DNA of 64,000 bases from Kiritimatiellia bacterium (GCA_017405115.1 JAFRBA010000043.1:8831-72830), one strand, 5' to 3'. Counted from the first letter of the stretch, positions 54,252 to 63,635 are shown. Notes: generated from the sequence alone by a model not told the origin. Made by a program: numbers and translations.

Positions 54252-54384
54252 AGTGAAAATGCAGAAATGGGGATTTTCGTATCGGTGCAACCGCATTGGA
54301 AGACAAACGCAAGAAAGCAAATTCCGAAAATCCCCGAAAATCCTGGGCGTTACCAAAACCCCTCACGGACACGGCAAAATTTGG

Positions 54385-54390
54385 TATAAT
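54385..54390 (+). promoter_or_regulatory. Extended -10 promoter of gyrA, leaderless
   Basis: AATTTGGTATAATACACGGG has TATAAT at 54385-54390, 8 nt before ATG 54399, with no Shine-Dalgarno. Confidence 0.75.
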
Positions 54391-54398
54391 ACACGGGT

Positions 54399-56960
54399 AT
54401 GAGCGAGGCCGAAAGCGAGGTTTTGCAGACGGGCGTCCTGGAGGACGTCAAGATCGAAGAGGAGATGTCGAGGGACTACATCGACTACTCCATGAGCGTC
54501 ATAGTGGGGCGCGCGCTCCCCGACGTGCGCGACGGCCTGAAGCCCGTGCACAGGCGCTGCCTGTACGCCATGCACAGGCTGAACAACACCTGGAACTCCA
54601 AGCACGTGAAGTCCGCCCGCGTCGTCGGCGAGGTGATCGGCAAGTACCATCCCCACGGCGACACGTCGGTATACGACACCATCGTCCGCATGGCGCAGGA
54701 CTTCTCGCTGCGCGTCCCGCTCGTCGACGGCCACGGCAACTTCGGCTCCATCGACGGCGACGGCGCGGCCGCGATGCGCTACACCGAGGTCCGGATGCAG
54801 CGCGTCGCCGAGGAGCTCCTCGGCGACCTCGAGAAGGACACGGTCGACATGGTCCCGAACTACGACGAGACCCTCGAGGAGCCGACCGTCCTCCCCGCGA
54901 AGCTTCCGAACCTGCTCCTCAACGGCTCCTCCGGCATCGCCGTGGGCATGACGACCAACATCCCGCCCCACAACCTGGGCGAGCTGTGCGACGGCATCGA
55001 CTGGTACGTGCAGCACCGCGACGACTGCACCGTCGACGACCTGATGCGCTTCGTGAAGGGGCCGGACTTCCCGACCGGCGCGCAGATCTGCGGGCGCAAC
55101 GGGATTGCGGCGATGTACAAGCTCGGGCGCGGGCAGCTCACGGTGCGCGGCAAGGCCGAGATCGAGGAGCCCGACGGCGGCGGCCGGGGCAGGATCATCA
55201 TCACCGAGATCCCCTACGGCGTCAACAAGACGGAGATGATCCGCCACATGGCCGAGCTCGTCAAGGAGAAGGTCATCGAGGGCATAAGCGACATCCGCGA
55301 CATCTCCGGAGGCCACACGAAGGACTCGAAGCGCAGCGGCGAGACCTCGGGCGAAGACGAGGTGCGCATCATCGTCGACCTCAAGCGCGACGCGGTGGGG
55401 GAGATCGTCCTCAACAACCTCTACCGCCACACCGCGCTCCAGACCACCTTCGGGGCGGTGATGCTCGCGATCGTCGGCGGGCGGCCGAAGGTGCTGAACC
55501 TCAAGGAGTTCTTCAAGTGCTACGTCGACCACCGCTTCGAGGTGATCACGCGGCGCACCCGCTTCGACCTGAAGAAGGCCCAGGCGCGCAAGCACATAAT
55601 CGACGGGCTGCTGGTCGCTATCGACAACCTCGACGAGGTCGTGCGCATCATCCGCGGCTCCAGGAACCGCGACGACGCGAAGGTCGCGCTGCAGGAGCGC
55701 TTCGGCTTCACCGACCCGCAGGTGAACGCCATCCTCGAGATGCGACTGTACCAGCTCACGGGCCTCGAGCGCGACAAGCTCACGGACGAGCTCGCGAAGC
55801 TCCTCGCGGCGATTGCAGAGTTCGAGGCGATCCTAGCCGACCCCGAGAAGGTCTACGCCATAATACGGGCCGACCTCGCCGACCTGAAGGCGCGCTACTG
55901 CGCGAAGGCGGCAGCCGCGCGCCGCACCGAGATTGTTGCGGACGCTAACGAGGTCTCCGTCAAGGACCTCATCCCCGACGAGGCCTGTGTGATAACGCTC
56001 TCCAACCGCGGCTACGTGAAGCGCGTGCCGCTCACCGAGTACCGCGAGCAGCGGCGCGGCGGCCACGGGGTGCGCGGGGCGCAGGTGAAGGAGGAGGACT
56101 TCATCCGGCTCGTGTTCGTCGCCGAGACGCACGACGAGCTCATGTTCTTCACCAACACGGGCCGGCTCTTCGTGAAGGGCGCCTACGAGATACCCGAGGC
56201 GCAGAAGACGAGCTTCGGCCGCCCGCTCATCAACATACTGAACCTCCAGCCCGGGGAGCAGGTGCTGCAGCTCCTGCCGATCCGCTCCTTCGACGGCGAC
56301 GTCGACGTGTTCTTCGCGACGCGCCGCGGCACCGTGAAGAAGACGCTGCTCGGCGACTTCCAGAACGTGAACCGCTCCGGCATCCGCGCCATCAACATAG
56401 ACGAGGGCGACGAGCTCGTCGGCGTGAGGCTCGTGAAGCCGTCCGACGACGTCATCATGCTCACGCGCTCGGGCCGCGCGATGCGCTTCGCCGCGGCGGA
56501 CGTGCGCCGGATGGGCCGCGCCGCGACCGGCGTGCGCGGCATCAGGCTCCTGGGCGACGACCAGGTCGTCTCGCTCGACGCGGTCGACGAGGGCAAGACG
56601 CTGTTCATCGCGACGGCCAACGGATACGGCAAGCGCTGCGCGTTCGCGGACTTCACTCGCCACGGCCGCGGAGGGCAGGGGATGATCGGCATAAAGGGGG
56701 CGGACCGCAACGGCGCGGTCGTCGCCGCACACGCCGTCTCCGAGGACGAGCACGTCATTTCGATCACCAGCGACCAGCAGATGGTGCGCAGCGCGGTGTC
56801 CCAGTTCAGCGTGCAGGGCCGGATGGCGCAGGGCGTGAAGCTCGTGCGCCTCTCGGAGGGCGCGACGCTCGTGAGCGTCTCGGTATGCGAGGGCTCCGGC
56901 GACGGGGACGGCGAAGACGACAACAAGGCTTCAGGCACAAACGAAGGAGAAAACCAATGA
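54399..56960 (+). CDS. gyrA: DNA gyrase subunit A
   Basis: This 853-residue protein has all type IIA topoisomerase A-chain features: SMSVIVGRALPDVRDGLKPV, the quinolone-resistance region HPHGDTSVYDTIVRMAQDF, and the catalytic Tyr128 in AAAMRYTEVRM. Next come the tower and coiled-coil regions and a C-terminal DNA-wrapping beta-pinwheel with a GyrA-box variant QRRGGHGVRG. At the two main resistance positions it has Thr (83 equivalent) and Asp (87 equivalent), a wild-type-like state. It introduces negative supercoils with GyrB, which is not in this window. The GyrA box favours gyrase over ParC. Its stop overlaps the start of a surface-repeat protein gene. Confidence 0.95.
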   Translation: MSEAESEVLQTGVLEDVKIEEEMSRDYIDYSMSVIVGRALPDVRDGLKPVHRRCLYAMHRLNNTWNSKHVKSARVVGEVIGKYHPHGDTSVYDTIVRMAQDFSLRVPLVDGHGNFGSIDGDGAAAMRYTEVRMQRVAEELLGDLEKDTVDMVPNYDETLEEPTVLPAKLPNLLLNGSSGIAVGMTTNIPPHNLGELCDGIDWYVQHRDDCTVDDLMRFVKGPDFPTGAQICGRNGIAAMYKLGRGQLTVRGKAEIEEPDGGGRGRIIITEIPYGVNKTEMIRHMAELVKEKVIEGISDIRDISGGHTKDSKRSGETSGEDEVRIIVDLKRDAVGEIVLNNLYRHTALQTTFGAVMLAIVGGRPKVLNLKEFFKCYVDHRFEVITRRTRFDLKKAQARKHIIDGLLVAIDNLDEVVRIIRGSRNRDDAKVALQERFGFTDPQVNAILEMRLYQLTGLERDKLTDELAKLLAAIAEFEAILADPEKVYAIIRADLADLKARYCAKAAAARRTEIVADANEVSVKDLIPDEACVITLSNRGYVKRVPLTEYREQRRGGHGVRGAQVKEEDFIRLVFVAETHDELMFFTNTGRLFVKGAYEIPEAQKTSFGRPLINILNLQPGEQVLQLLPIRSFDGDVDVFFATRRGTVKKTLLGDFQNVNRSGIRAINIDEGDELVGVRLVKPSDDVIMLTRSGRAMRFAAADVRRMGRAATGVRGIRLLGDDQVVSLDAVDEGKTLFIATANGYGKRCAFADFTRHGRGGQGMIGIKGADRNGAVVAAHAVSEDEHVISITSDQQMVRSAVSQFSVQGRMAQGVKLVRLSEGATLVSVSVCEGSGDGDGEDDNKASGTNEGENQ

Positions 56961-57682
56961 AGAAGTCCATCATGGTGGCAGCGGCCGCGATTTCGGCCGC
57001 GTTCTGTCTCACAAGCGCGCGCGCCGACGAAGAGCGGTCGTGGGCGTGGTCGCCTCTCGGCATCGGCATCGCCGCGCCCATACAGCTGCCGTACATGTCC
57101 AGCGACATATACGGCCTGCGCCTCGGCGGGTTCTTCGGCTATAACAACGAGATGTACGGTCTCGACGTGGGTCTCGTCGAGATCTCGTCGGATTCGATGG
57201 CGGGCATGCAGGTGTCGGCGTTCTCGTGGACCGACAGCGACGCCTACGGCCTCCAGTGCGGAGGTCTCGCCAATGTCGTGGACGGCGCGTTCTACGGGTG
57301 GCAGAACGCCCTCGTCAACGTCGTCTGGGGCGAGTTCTGGGGGCTCCAGGCGGGCTTGGTCAACTACAACGGTGCAGTCTTCGGCGTGCAGTTCTGCGGC
57401 CTCATCAACTGGAACGGCTCCGTCTCCGCCGGCTGGCAGGCCGGTCTCGTGAACGCCGACCAGGAGGACTTCGCAGGCTTCGCGGCAGGCCTCGTCAACT
57501 ACGCCAACAGGATGGTCGGCTTCCAGCTCGGCGCCGTCAACACCGCCTACGAGGCCACAGGCTTCCAGCTTGGCGCGGTCAACGCCACGGCGAAGATGCA
57601 CGGCGTCCAGATCGGCCTGATCAACCTGATCTCGGACTCGCCTGCGCTTCCGGCGATGATCATCGCGAACGCGTCGTTCTGA
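56957..57682 (+). CDS. Secreted surface repeat protein (LA_2272-like)
   Basis: The protein has 241 residues with a signal peptide (MKKSIMVAAAAISAAFCLTSARA). The mature part is built from about ten short repeats of the type G-(L/F/V)-Q-(L/V/A)-G-(L/A)-(V/L)-N (GLQAGLVNYNG, GFQLGAVNTAYEA, GFQLGAVNATAKM, GVQIGLINLISDS), as in the LA_2272-type surface repeat family. Repeats of this kind probably form a beta-solenoid or outer-membrane-associated sheet. ATG 56957 follows AAGGAGAAAACC and overlaps the gyrA stop by 4 bp (ATGA), so it is translated from the gyrA mRNA. Function unknown. Confidence 0.8.
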   Translation: MKKSIMVAAAAISAAFCLTSARADEERSWAWSPLGIGIAAPIQLPYMSSDIYGLRLGGFFGYNNEMYGLDVGLVEISSDSMAGMQVSAFSWTDSDAYGLQCGGLANVVDGAFYGWQNALVNVVWGEFWGLQAGLVNYNGAVFGVQFCGLINWNGSVSAGWQAGLVNADQEDFAGFAAGLVNYANRMVGFQLGAVNTAYEATGFQLGAVNATAKMHGVQIGLINLISDSPALPAMIIANASF

Positions 57683-57734
57683 CGCGTTCGCCAGCGGTCG
57701 CCTGCCCCAGGAGTTGGAACCCGGCCAAGATGCT

Positions 57735-59492
57735 TCAGCGTGCGGCGGGCGCTGCGATGCCTTTGGGCGTCAGGTAGACGACCGGCGGCTCGGCGCCCAT
57801 CAAGTCAAAGGATTGTCCGCAGTATAGCGTCTCGTATGTCAGGTTCTCCTGCTTGATGACCTGGGCCGCCCCGCCTTTCCTTATGACCACAATCGCCTTG
57901 TCGCCCCACTCACCATGAGCCGGGCCTATTGGCAGCCGCTTCAGGTCGTCCGAGGATCCGTCCCACTTGGACGGCAGCAGCGCCGGGTCGAAATTCGCCG
58001 AAATCAGCACGGGGATGCAGTCAGGCATCTCGTCCGTGATGTTTGCCGCCACATGCCACAGGTCCAAGTCCTTGCCGAACGCGTTCAGGTCGCATCCGGA
58101 AACATACGGACTCCATTTGTCCGTGCCGTAATTCGGCTTGTCGCACAAGTCCCTGAAGTAGTCCGTAGACTTTTTATAGGTCATGCCGGCGATGTCGTCC
58201 CTGTCATCGCTGGCCGGCGCATGCGTGCGCGGCCATACGGAGGCCAGCCCCGCGGCTTCGCGTTCCGTGTTGGCCTGTGTGATGGAGACGAAGATGTTGC
58301 GCCCCGTCATCGCCTTGGCCGACATGTTCGCGCTGAGCTGTGCCGACGCGATGGCAGGGATCATCGAACCTGCGAGAATGGACAAGACGTTGTCGCATCG
58401 AAGCTCGATCGTGTTCTCGAGCCCGCCGATGTGGAAGCTCTTCAACGCGCCAGCGACTTCCTTCGGCACGTCCGGCGACCTTGATGCGAACGTCTTTGCG
58501 ATGACCAGAACCGCGCCTGTCAGAGTCCGGATCAGTTCGGCGTCGTCTTCCGATCCTGCCTTGAGGCGCATGGTCAGCCCGACCGCACCCTCCTTGGACA
58601 CCTTGATGTCGGTGGACAACGACTTCAGCCCGAAGATGATTTCCTCGATGATCGGCGCAATCTCCGCCATGACGCCCTGATTCGTGCCGCGCAGTGCATC
58701 GGGCGGTGTCGCCCCATGAATCACGTCGCCGATGCCGGACACATTGACATGCAGGAGTTCCCCGTCCGCCGCCGAGAAGCCGCACAATGCGTCCCCCTTG
58801 CCTGTGCCTTTTCGGTAAAGACGTATCTGCTTCTCCAGGACTGGCCGCGACATCGCCACCAGCAGCAGCTTTCCGTCGAGCGATGTCAGGCATGGATTGG
58901 CGTTCATCGCCTTCAGTTCGTTCGAGAGGTCGCCGTCGTTCGGGATTTGCCACGCCTTTTCGCCTTCGACCGAAATCTCTTGAAACGAGATGTTGTCATC
59001 GTCGTTCTCTTTCATCGCCTTGCACACCGCCGAGATCAACTTCGCCAAGTCGACGTCGATGGCAATCGCCAAGGCCATCTGCCCGAGGTCCGGTGTGTCG
59101 CCGAGTCGCAGCGGGCCTTCCACCGACAAGACGCCCCAGCGCGGATAGACGTCAAGCAGGTTGTTTTCCTTCAGGAATTCACGCGCCTCCTGTGGCGCAT
59201 CCGCCCATGGATCCCGCTTGAGGACCTCGATCTTCCGCTGGATGCCGTCAATCAACTGCTTGTCCGCCCCGGGCATCTTGAGCATCTGCCCGAGAACGTT
59301 TTCCGCAATCTTGAACGACAGCTCTCGCGTGAAGTTCACGCCCAACACGAGAGTTGAATCGCCCGTGACCGCGGGTGCAAACGCCGGATCGGACGCATTT
59401 CCCTTGACATCGGCGGCAAAAGCCGCACACGCCATGCATGACCAGACTGCCATTGAAAACATGGCCCTACATGTTGCAGATTTGACTTTCAT
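57735..59492 (-). CDS. Secreted protein with pseudopilin-like C-terminal region, unknown function
   Basis: The protein has 585 residues from ATG 59492. The signal peptide is AMFSMAVWSCMACAAFAADV. The N-terminal 380 residues look like a DUF3352-type alpha/beta region that repeats an STLVLGVNFTRELSF / KLLLVAMSRPVLEKQ pattern. The C-terminal part (GRNIFVSITQANTEREAAGL, WPRTHAP, STDYFRDLCD, WSPYVSGCDL, TDEMPDCIPVLISANFDP) resembles the globular part of pseudopilin-like proteins I associate with Kiritimatiella/Lentisphaerae, here without the N-terminal methylation motif. The combination is unusual. It has its own leaderless promoter and stands alone. Role unknown; this family link is from memory of sequence patterns, not a search. 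Confidence 0.55.
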   Translation of the reverse strand: MKVKSATCRAMFSMAVWSCMACAAFAADVKGNASDPAFAPAVTGDSTLVLGVNFTRELSFKIAENVLGQMLKMPGADKQLIDGIQRKIEVLKRDPWADAPQEAREFLKENNLLDVYPRWGVLSVEGPLRLGDTPDLGQMALAIAIDVDLAKLISAVCKAMKENDDDNISFQEISVEGEKAWQIPNDGDLSNELKAMNANPCLTSLDGKLLLVAMSRPVLEKQIRLYRKGTGKGDALCGFSAADGELLHVNVSGIGDVIHGATPPDALRGTNQGVMAEIAPIIEEIIFGLKSLSTDIKVSKEGAVGLTMRLKAGSEDDAELIRTLTGAVLVIAKTFASRSPDVPKEVAGALKSFHIGGLENTIELRCDNVLSILAGSMIPAIASAQLSANMSAKAMTGRNIFVSITQANTEREAAGLASVWPRTHAPASDDRDDIAGMTYKKSTDYFRDLCDKPNYGTDKWSPYVSGCDLNAFGKDLDLWHVAANITDEMPDCIPVLISANFDPALLPSKWDGSSDDLKRLPIGPAHGEWGDKAIVVIRKGGAAQVIKQENLTYETLYCGQSFDLMGAEPPVVYLTPKGIAAPAAR

Positions 59493-59498
59493 GTTCGT

Positions 59499-59504
59499 AT
59501 TATA
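59499..59504 (-). promoter_or_regulatory. Extended -10 promoter, leaderless
   Basis: Minus-strand TTATGGTATAATACGAAC has TATAAT at 59504-59499, 6 nt before ATG 59492. Confidence 0.7.
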
Positions 59505-59600
59505 CCATAAAGCGGGCCTTGGCTTATTCCGCATTTGCCCGGTGGAGCAGTTCGCCGCCGGAGATCGAGGGCTTCGGGCTTAGGGCGGTGCCTGCGGCCG

Positions 59601-60227
59601 TCAGAACCTGAGCAGGTGCTTTCGCAGCGCGATGCCAACGGCTTCGGTTCTGTTCGCCGCGCCGAGTTTCGTGAAGATGGCGTTCAGGTGCTCGTTCACC
59701 ATTGGTGCGCTTATTCCGAGTTCGACGGCGATGTCGGCGTTGGTGAGGCCGCGCGTGATCGAGGCCAGTATCTCGAGCTGACGTTTGGTGAGCCGCGGCG
59801 AAGGCGGGTCGTTTTCAAGGAGCGTCTCTATCTCCGTGGCGACCCACTTCCTGCCCGCCGCCACGCTCCTGATCGCGTCCAGGATGTCCGGGAAGTCCGC
59901 CGTCTTCAGCACCGCCCCGGCCGCGCCCGCCTCGAACGCCCTCGCGATCTCGTTGGAAAGGCCGAAGGAGGTGAGCACAAGGACCTTGGCGGCGGGCCAT
60001 TTCGCGCGGATGCGTCTCATGGTCTCGGTGCCGTCGAGGTCGGGCATCATCAGGTCCATCAGGATGACGTCCGGCCTGAGCTTGAGCGCCATCTGTACCG
60101 CCGCAGCTCCCGAGCTTGTGTCCGCTGCGACCTCGATGTCGGGCTGGGCGCCTAGGAGCGACTTCAGCCCGCTTCGCAGTATCGCGTGGTCGTCGACTAT
60201 CATCACTGTTGTCTTCTTCGTGTTCAT
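59601..60227 (-). CDS. NarL/FixJ-type response regulator
   Basis: This 208-residue protein has a receiver domain, VMIVDDHAILRSGLKSLLGA with acidic pocket D12/D13, phosphoacceptor D58 in DVILMDLMMPDLDG, conserved VLVLTSFG, and Lys in AVLKTADF. The LuxR-type output domain is SPRLTKRQLEILASITRGLT and NADIAVELGISAPMVNEHL. ATG 60227 overlaps the stop of the upstream histidine kinase gene (ATGA), so they are a coupled two-component pair. Phosphorylation should promote dimer binding to DNA. The target genes are not known; no matching operator was identified. A longer open frame reaching into the kinase gene is a shadow. Confidence 0.92.
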   Translation of the reverse strand: MNTKKTTVMIVDDHAILRSGLKSLLGAQPDIEVAADTSSGAAAVQMALKLRPDVILMDLMMPDLDGTETMRRIRAKWPAAKVLVLTSFGLSNEIARAFEAGAAGAVLKTADFPDILDAIRSVAAGRKWVATEIETLLENDPPSPRLTKRQLEILASITRGLTNADIAVELGISAPMVNEHLNAIFTKLGAANRTEAVGIALRKHLLRF

Positions 60228-62350
60228 GCGATGTCGTCCCTGTCTGCCTGCGGCAGAGTTATGTGCACCGTCGCCTTGCATCCGCCTCCGGGTCGGCTGT
60301 CGATCACGAGTCTCCCGCCCATTCGCCCGGCGCGTTCGCGTATCCCCTGCAGGCCGAAGTGACCGTCGTCGACCCCAAGGGCGGTTTCGTTGTCGAAGCC
60401 CCGTCCGTTGTCGGACACGGAGAACTTGAGCGTGCTGCCCTCCAGGCTGCCTGCAACCCGCACCTCGGAGGCGCCGCCGTGCCGTATCGCGTTTACGACG
60501 AGCTCTCTGACGATCTGGAGTATGTCGTGCGCGGTCTTGTCGGTCAGGCGTGAGCGCGGCACGTTGAAGCGCACGTTCATTGCGGCGTTCTTCACATGCG
60601 GGAGGAGCGCCAGCCGTATCGCCTCCGTCATGTCGCTCATGCCGAGGGTGTCGCGTCTCAGGTCCCAGATGCAGTTCCTTATCTCCTCGCGGCAGGCGTT
60701 CAGCGTCCGCTGCGCGATGGCTAGGTGGCGCGTCATCTCCGGGTCGGCCCCCTTCGGGTACAGCGAGGCGGTCGCCATCTCCATGGACACGCTTGCGAGG
60801 CTTTGCGAGATCGAGTCGTGCAGCTCCACGGCGAGGCGGGTCCGTTCCTCGAGCCTGAGGTCGCCGCCGACCTTCTCGATCTCCGCATTGAAGAGTTCCC
60901 GTCCGCGCCTTTCGGCTATGCGGGCGAGGCTGCGGTTCCAGACCAGCATGGCGGAGATGCCGAGCAGAAGGACGCCTATGACCGTCGCGAGCCTTGAGGT
61001 CGTCCACCACGGCGGGCCTGAGAGCACTGTGATGTCGGAGTCGTTCCTGGGGACGACGAAGAAGCCCTTGATGCGCGGGAACGGGGACTGTGGGCGCCAG
61101 GTGTCAGCGTCGAGGACGCATGTTCCCGTGACCTCGACCTTGGAGCCTACGGCGATGCGCGATATCGCCTTCGATGCTCCTCCGGCTTCGACGGTCACCG
61201 GGAACGACGAGTCGTCCAGTGTCATGCGTCCGCTCGCGTCGCCGGGCTTGTGGAGGCTTCTTACCACGCCCCGAATCGTTATCGGCCGGCCGTAGAGCAT
61301 GTACTTTATGCGGGTCTCGCCATGCCCGTCTCGGAGCATGTCCTTTGCGTTGACGTGGACCGGGGGAGGGTCGGGTTCGGTCTTGACGTCGCACGCGCGC
61401 CATGTCCCGCGGCTGAGGTTCAGGTGGAACAGGTCGGTCTCCGGGCGCCCCGCCGCCTCGATGGTCGCGCCACAGGCAGGAGGCGTCTGCTCTGCGAAAT
61501 TGATGCGCACTATCTTCCCGCTGCCGGTCTTCAGCAGGGCGGAGCTGCCGCCCCACGACGCAAGGATGCGGCCGGATGCCTTGCGGAGGCTCATCCAGTC
61601 GAAGTGTATGACATGGAGGCTCTTCCCGTCGCCGGAGAAAAGGTCTGGCGCGTCGAACGGGTTGCCAGGCGCCTGCTTGATGACGATGTTAGCGAAGTCG
61701 CCGCAGCTGACATTCCAGCCTGTCTGCGGACGCGGCGATTGGCATGCGCACGTTCCGGTCACGGACACCCTTGCCCCGACGAGGCGTTCCAGGTCGGCGC
61801 GTTTTGGGTCGAAGTGGATTGTGACGTAGACGATCTCGTTTTCGTCGTGGAGTATGAGGAATGCAAATTTCGGGTCTACGTCGTCCCGTCTTGCGTCCAT
61901 GACCGTGCCCTCGACCCTGACCAGCTGGAGATTCAGCCCGCCGCCAAGAATCTCGGCTATGGTCACGTCGCGCGGAGGGTCGGGCTCTTCGACTGCGAGC
62001 CATTCCGCCGTTGCGATGTGCGGCTGCGGATTCATTCCCCTCGGCACGACGACAACGCCCGTCAGGTGGAGGATTTCGCCGCATGCAAACGGTTTTTCCC
62101 ATTTCTCCAGCACGGCGTTGTGAAGCACCACGGAGGCGGTGTCGTCCTTGACGATGATGGTGCTTGTTATCCGGCTGTTTGCGGCGACTACTTTTGCGGT
62201 TATGTCGAAGGTGCGTCCCTCGGGGTTCGCAGAGGCGAGTGCCCTGTTCAGGTCTGAAATGCACGTAAGCACGTCAGACGTGCCGGCACTGGCGGCAATT
62301 GCCGACGAAAGCGCAAGTGCTGCAAGAAAGGCTGATGCAAGGCGTCTCAT
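60224..62350 (-). CDS. NarL-family histidine kinase with OB-fold-like sensory repeats
   Basis: The protein has 708 residues. The signal peptide is LASAFLAALALSSAIAASAG. The periplasmic part (residues 25-450) holds repeated OB-fold-like units: RTFDITAKVVAANSRITSTI...GEILHLTGVVVVPRG, VRVEGTVMDARRDD...GARVSVTGTC, and ITIRGVVRSLHKPGDASGRM...GSKVEVTGTC. Then comes one transmembrane segment (LATVIGVLLLGISAMLVW). The cytoplasmic kinase has the HisKA_3 box with H511 in AVELHDSISQSL and an HATPase domain with LVVNAIRHGG and VSDNGRGF. The ligand is unknown; OB repeats suggest oligosaccharide, nucleic acid or ion sensing. ATG 62350 is 7 nt after TATAAT; a frame up to 62521 is rejected. Confidence 0.88.
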   Translation of the reverse strand: MRRLASAFLAALALSSAIAASAGTSDVLTCISDLNRALASANPEGRTFDITAKVVAANSRITSTIIVKDDTASVVLHNAVLEKWEKPFACGEILHLTGVVVVPRGMNPQPHIATAEWLAVEEPDPPRDVTIAEILGGGLNLQLVRVEGTVMDARRDDVDPKFAFLILHDENEIVYVTIHFDPKRADLERLVGARVSVTGTCACQSPRPQTGWNVSCGDFANIVIKQAPGNPFDAPDLFSGDGKSLHVIHFDWMSLRKASGRILASWGGSSALLKTGSGKIVRINFAEQTPPACGATIEAAGRPETDLFHLNLSRGTWRACDVKTEPDPPPVHVNAKDMLRDGHGETRIKYMLYGRPITIRGVVRSLHKPGDASGRMTLDDSSFPVTVEAGGASKAISRIAVGSKVEVTGTCVLDADTWRPQSPFPRIKGFFVVPRNDSDITVLSGPPWWTTSRLATVIGVLLLGISAMLVWNRSLARIAERRGRELFNAEIEKVGGDLRLEERTRLAVELHDSISQSLASVSMEMATASLYPKGADPEMTRHLAIAQRTLNACREEIRNCIWDLRRDTLGMSDMTEAIRLALLPHVKNAAMNVRFNVPRSRLTDKTAHDILQIVRELVVNAIRHGGASEVRVAGSLEGSTLKFSVSDNGRGFDNETALGVDDGHFGLQGIRERAGRMGGRLVIDSRPGGGCKATVHITLPQADRDDIA

Positions 62351-62357
62351 CGCCGGA

Positions 62358-62363
62358 ATTATA
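62358..62363 (-). promoter_or_regulatory. Extended -10 promoter of the two-component operon, leaderless
   Basis: Minus-strand TTGTGGTATAATTCCGGCG has TATAAT at 62363-62358, 7 nt before ATG 62350. Confidence 0.7.
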
Positions 62364-62396
62364 CCACAAAGCCGCGTCAGAGTTTCGTCAACTCTG

Positions 62397-63584
62397 TCAT
62401 ATAGGTGACGACGCGTTTCGCCACGCCTTGTCTGGGAGGGGATGGTTGGGAATGATTCCTTTGAGGAAACGCTCGACAGGAACTGCAAGGATTCCTTCAA
62501 TGAGAAGTTGTTGCCGTCCACGATAGAGGATCAATGTTCGGCATTCTGGGTAGTCTTGCTGGAATGTGCGGAGTCCGGCAAGATCTTCGGTCTTGATTTT
62601 TGCCGTGTTTTTCACTTCGATGGCGACAAACTCTTTCGGCGTATAGACGACGAAGTCCACTTCCGTCCCGCCGCGAGTACGCCAGAAATAGAGAGCATTC
62701 CTCTCGCCGGAATAGTCGAGCCAGGCACGGAGATGCTGGTGTACGAGACCTTCGAGCGCCATGCCGTCGATTTCCTCCGGTCGGTCGAGCGGTCCCTGTG
62801 GTCGCAGTGCGCGGAACACTCCGGCGTCGAAGAAATAGAATTTCTGATGGGCTATGACGGCACGTTTCGCTCTCTTGGAGAATACGGGAAGGCGGCTTGT
62901 CACGAGCATTTCCTCAAGTATCTCGAAGTAGGCGTCCACGGTCGGACGCTTGACACCGGCTTCCCTTGCGATGGTGCTGGCGGACAGCACCGAACCATGC
63001 GAAAAGGACGCAGTTTCGAGGAAGCGTGAAAACGCGTCGAGTTTGCGTACAACGCCTTCGTTGACGATTTCCTCCTGAAGATAGAGGTCGAGATAGGTCT
63101 TTAGCACGGCTTCGGGCGTTTGTTCGACAGGGTAGCGGACAAGAGGCACCATCCCAAGGCGGAGCGCGTCATCGAGCTTGAAGTCGTCTCCCATCTCGGA
63201 GGCGATGAAAGGATGGCAAAGGCATTTGACCGCACGTCCGCCGAGAAGGTCGGCGTTTTGGGAACGTTTCAGTTTTCTTGCGCTCGAACCTGTCAGGATG
63301 AAGCGAAGATTGCGCCGTTTTTCGATCATGTCGTGTACAGTGTCCAGCAGAGCCGGGACACGCTGGATTTCATCAATGATGAACGTCTTGCGGTCGGCGT
63401 TTGCGTCAACGATGTCAACAAGGCTTTCAGGCCTCGCCGTAAGAGTGCGGCGAACATCTGCTTCGAGAAGGTTGATGGTGAAAGCGTCAGGGAACTGGCT
63501 GTTGAGCCAGACCGTCTTGCCTGTGCCACGAGGGCCGAAAAGGAAGAAACTTCCGTTGGAATGCCCTATAAAGCGCTGTTTCAT
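62397..63584 (-). CDS. AAA ATPase with DUF4143 domain
   Basis: The protein has 395 residues. The P-loop FLFGPRGTGKTVWLNSQF and Walker B KTFIIDEIQRVPALLDTV are followed by FILTGSSARKLKRS. The DUF4143 half has a winged-helix-like STIAREAGVKRPTVDAYFEI and a PD-(D/E)XK-like tail YFWRTRGGTEVDFVVYTPKE with VAIEVKNTAKI. This family is found in multiple copies in gut bacteria and archaea; a mobile or toxin-antitoxin-like role has been suspected but is not established. ATG 63584 follows TAGAAT by 7 nt; the GTG-side extension to 63626 is rejected. A 12-bp perfect inverted repeat sits upstream of its promoter. Confidence 0.87.
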   Translation of the reverse strand: MKQRFIGHSNGSFFLFGPRGTGKTVWLNSQFPDAFTINLLEADVRRTLTARPESLVDIVDANADRKTFIIDEIQRVPALLDTVHDMIEKRRNLRFILTGSSARKLKRSQNADLLGGRAVKCLCHPFIASEMGDDFKLDDALRLGMVPLVRYPVEQTPEAVLKTYLDLYLQEEIVNEGVVRKLDAFSRFLETASFSHGSVLSASTIAREAGVKRPTVDAYFEILEEMLVTSRLPVFSKRAKRAVIAHQKFYFFDAGVFRALRPQGPLDRPEEIDGMALEGLVHQHLRAWLDYSGERNALYFWRTRGGTEVDFVVYTPKEFVAIEVKNTAKIKTEDLAGLRTFQQDYPECRTLILYRGRQQLLIEGILAVPVERFLKGIIPNHPLPDKAWRNASSPI

Positions 63585-63591
63585 GAGTTGT

Positions 63592-63620
63592 ATTCTATCA
63601 TAAGTGCCGCCGAGATTCAA
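63592..63620 (-). promoter_or_regulatory. Promoter of the DUF4143 ATPase gene, leaderless
   Basis: Minus-strand TTGAAT (63620-63615), 17-bp spacer and TAGAAT (63597-63592) precede ATG 63584 by 7 nt. One of the few promoters here with a recognisable -35. Confidence 0.7.
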
Positions 63621-63635
63621 TGGCATCTTTCTGTC

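Noticed and set aside
54151..54398. Small gene between the frameshifted secreted protein and gyrA
   Set aside because: Short frames there lack a ribosome site and a sensible protein sequence; the stretch holds a repeat copy and the gyrA promoter.
54640..54720. Quinolone-resistance mutation in gyrA
   Set aside because: The region reads GDTSVYDTIVRMAQ, with Thr and Asp at the key positions, which is a wild-type state in several bacteria.
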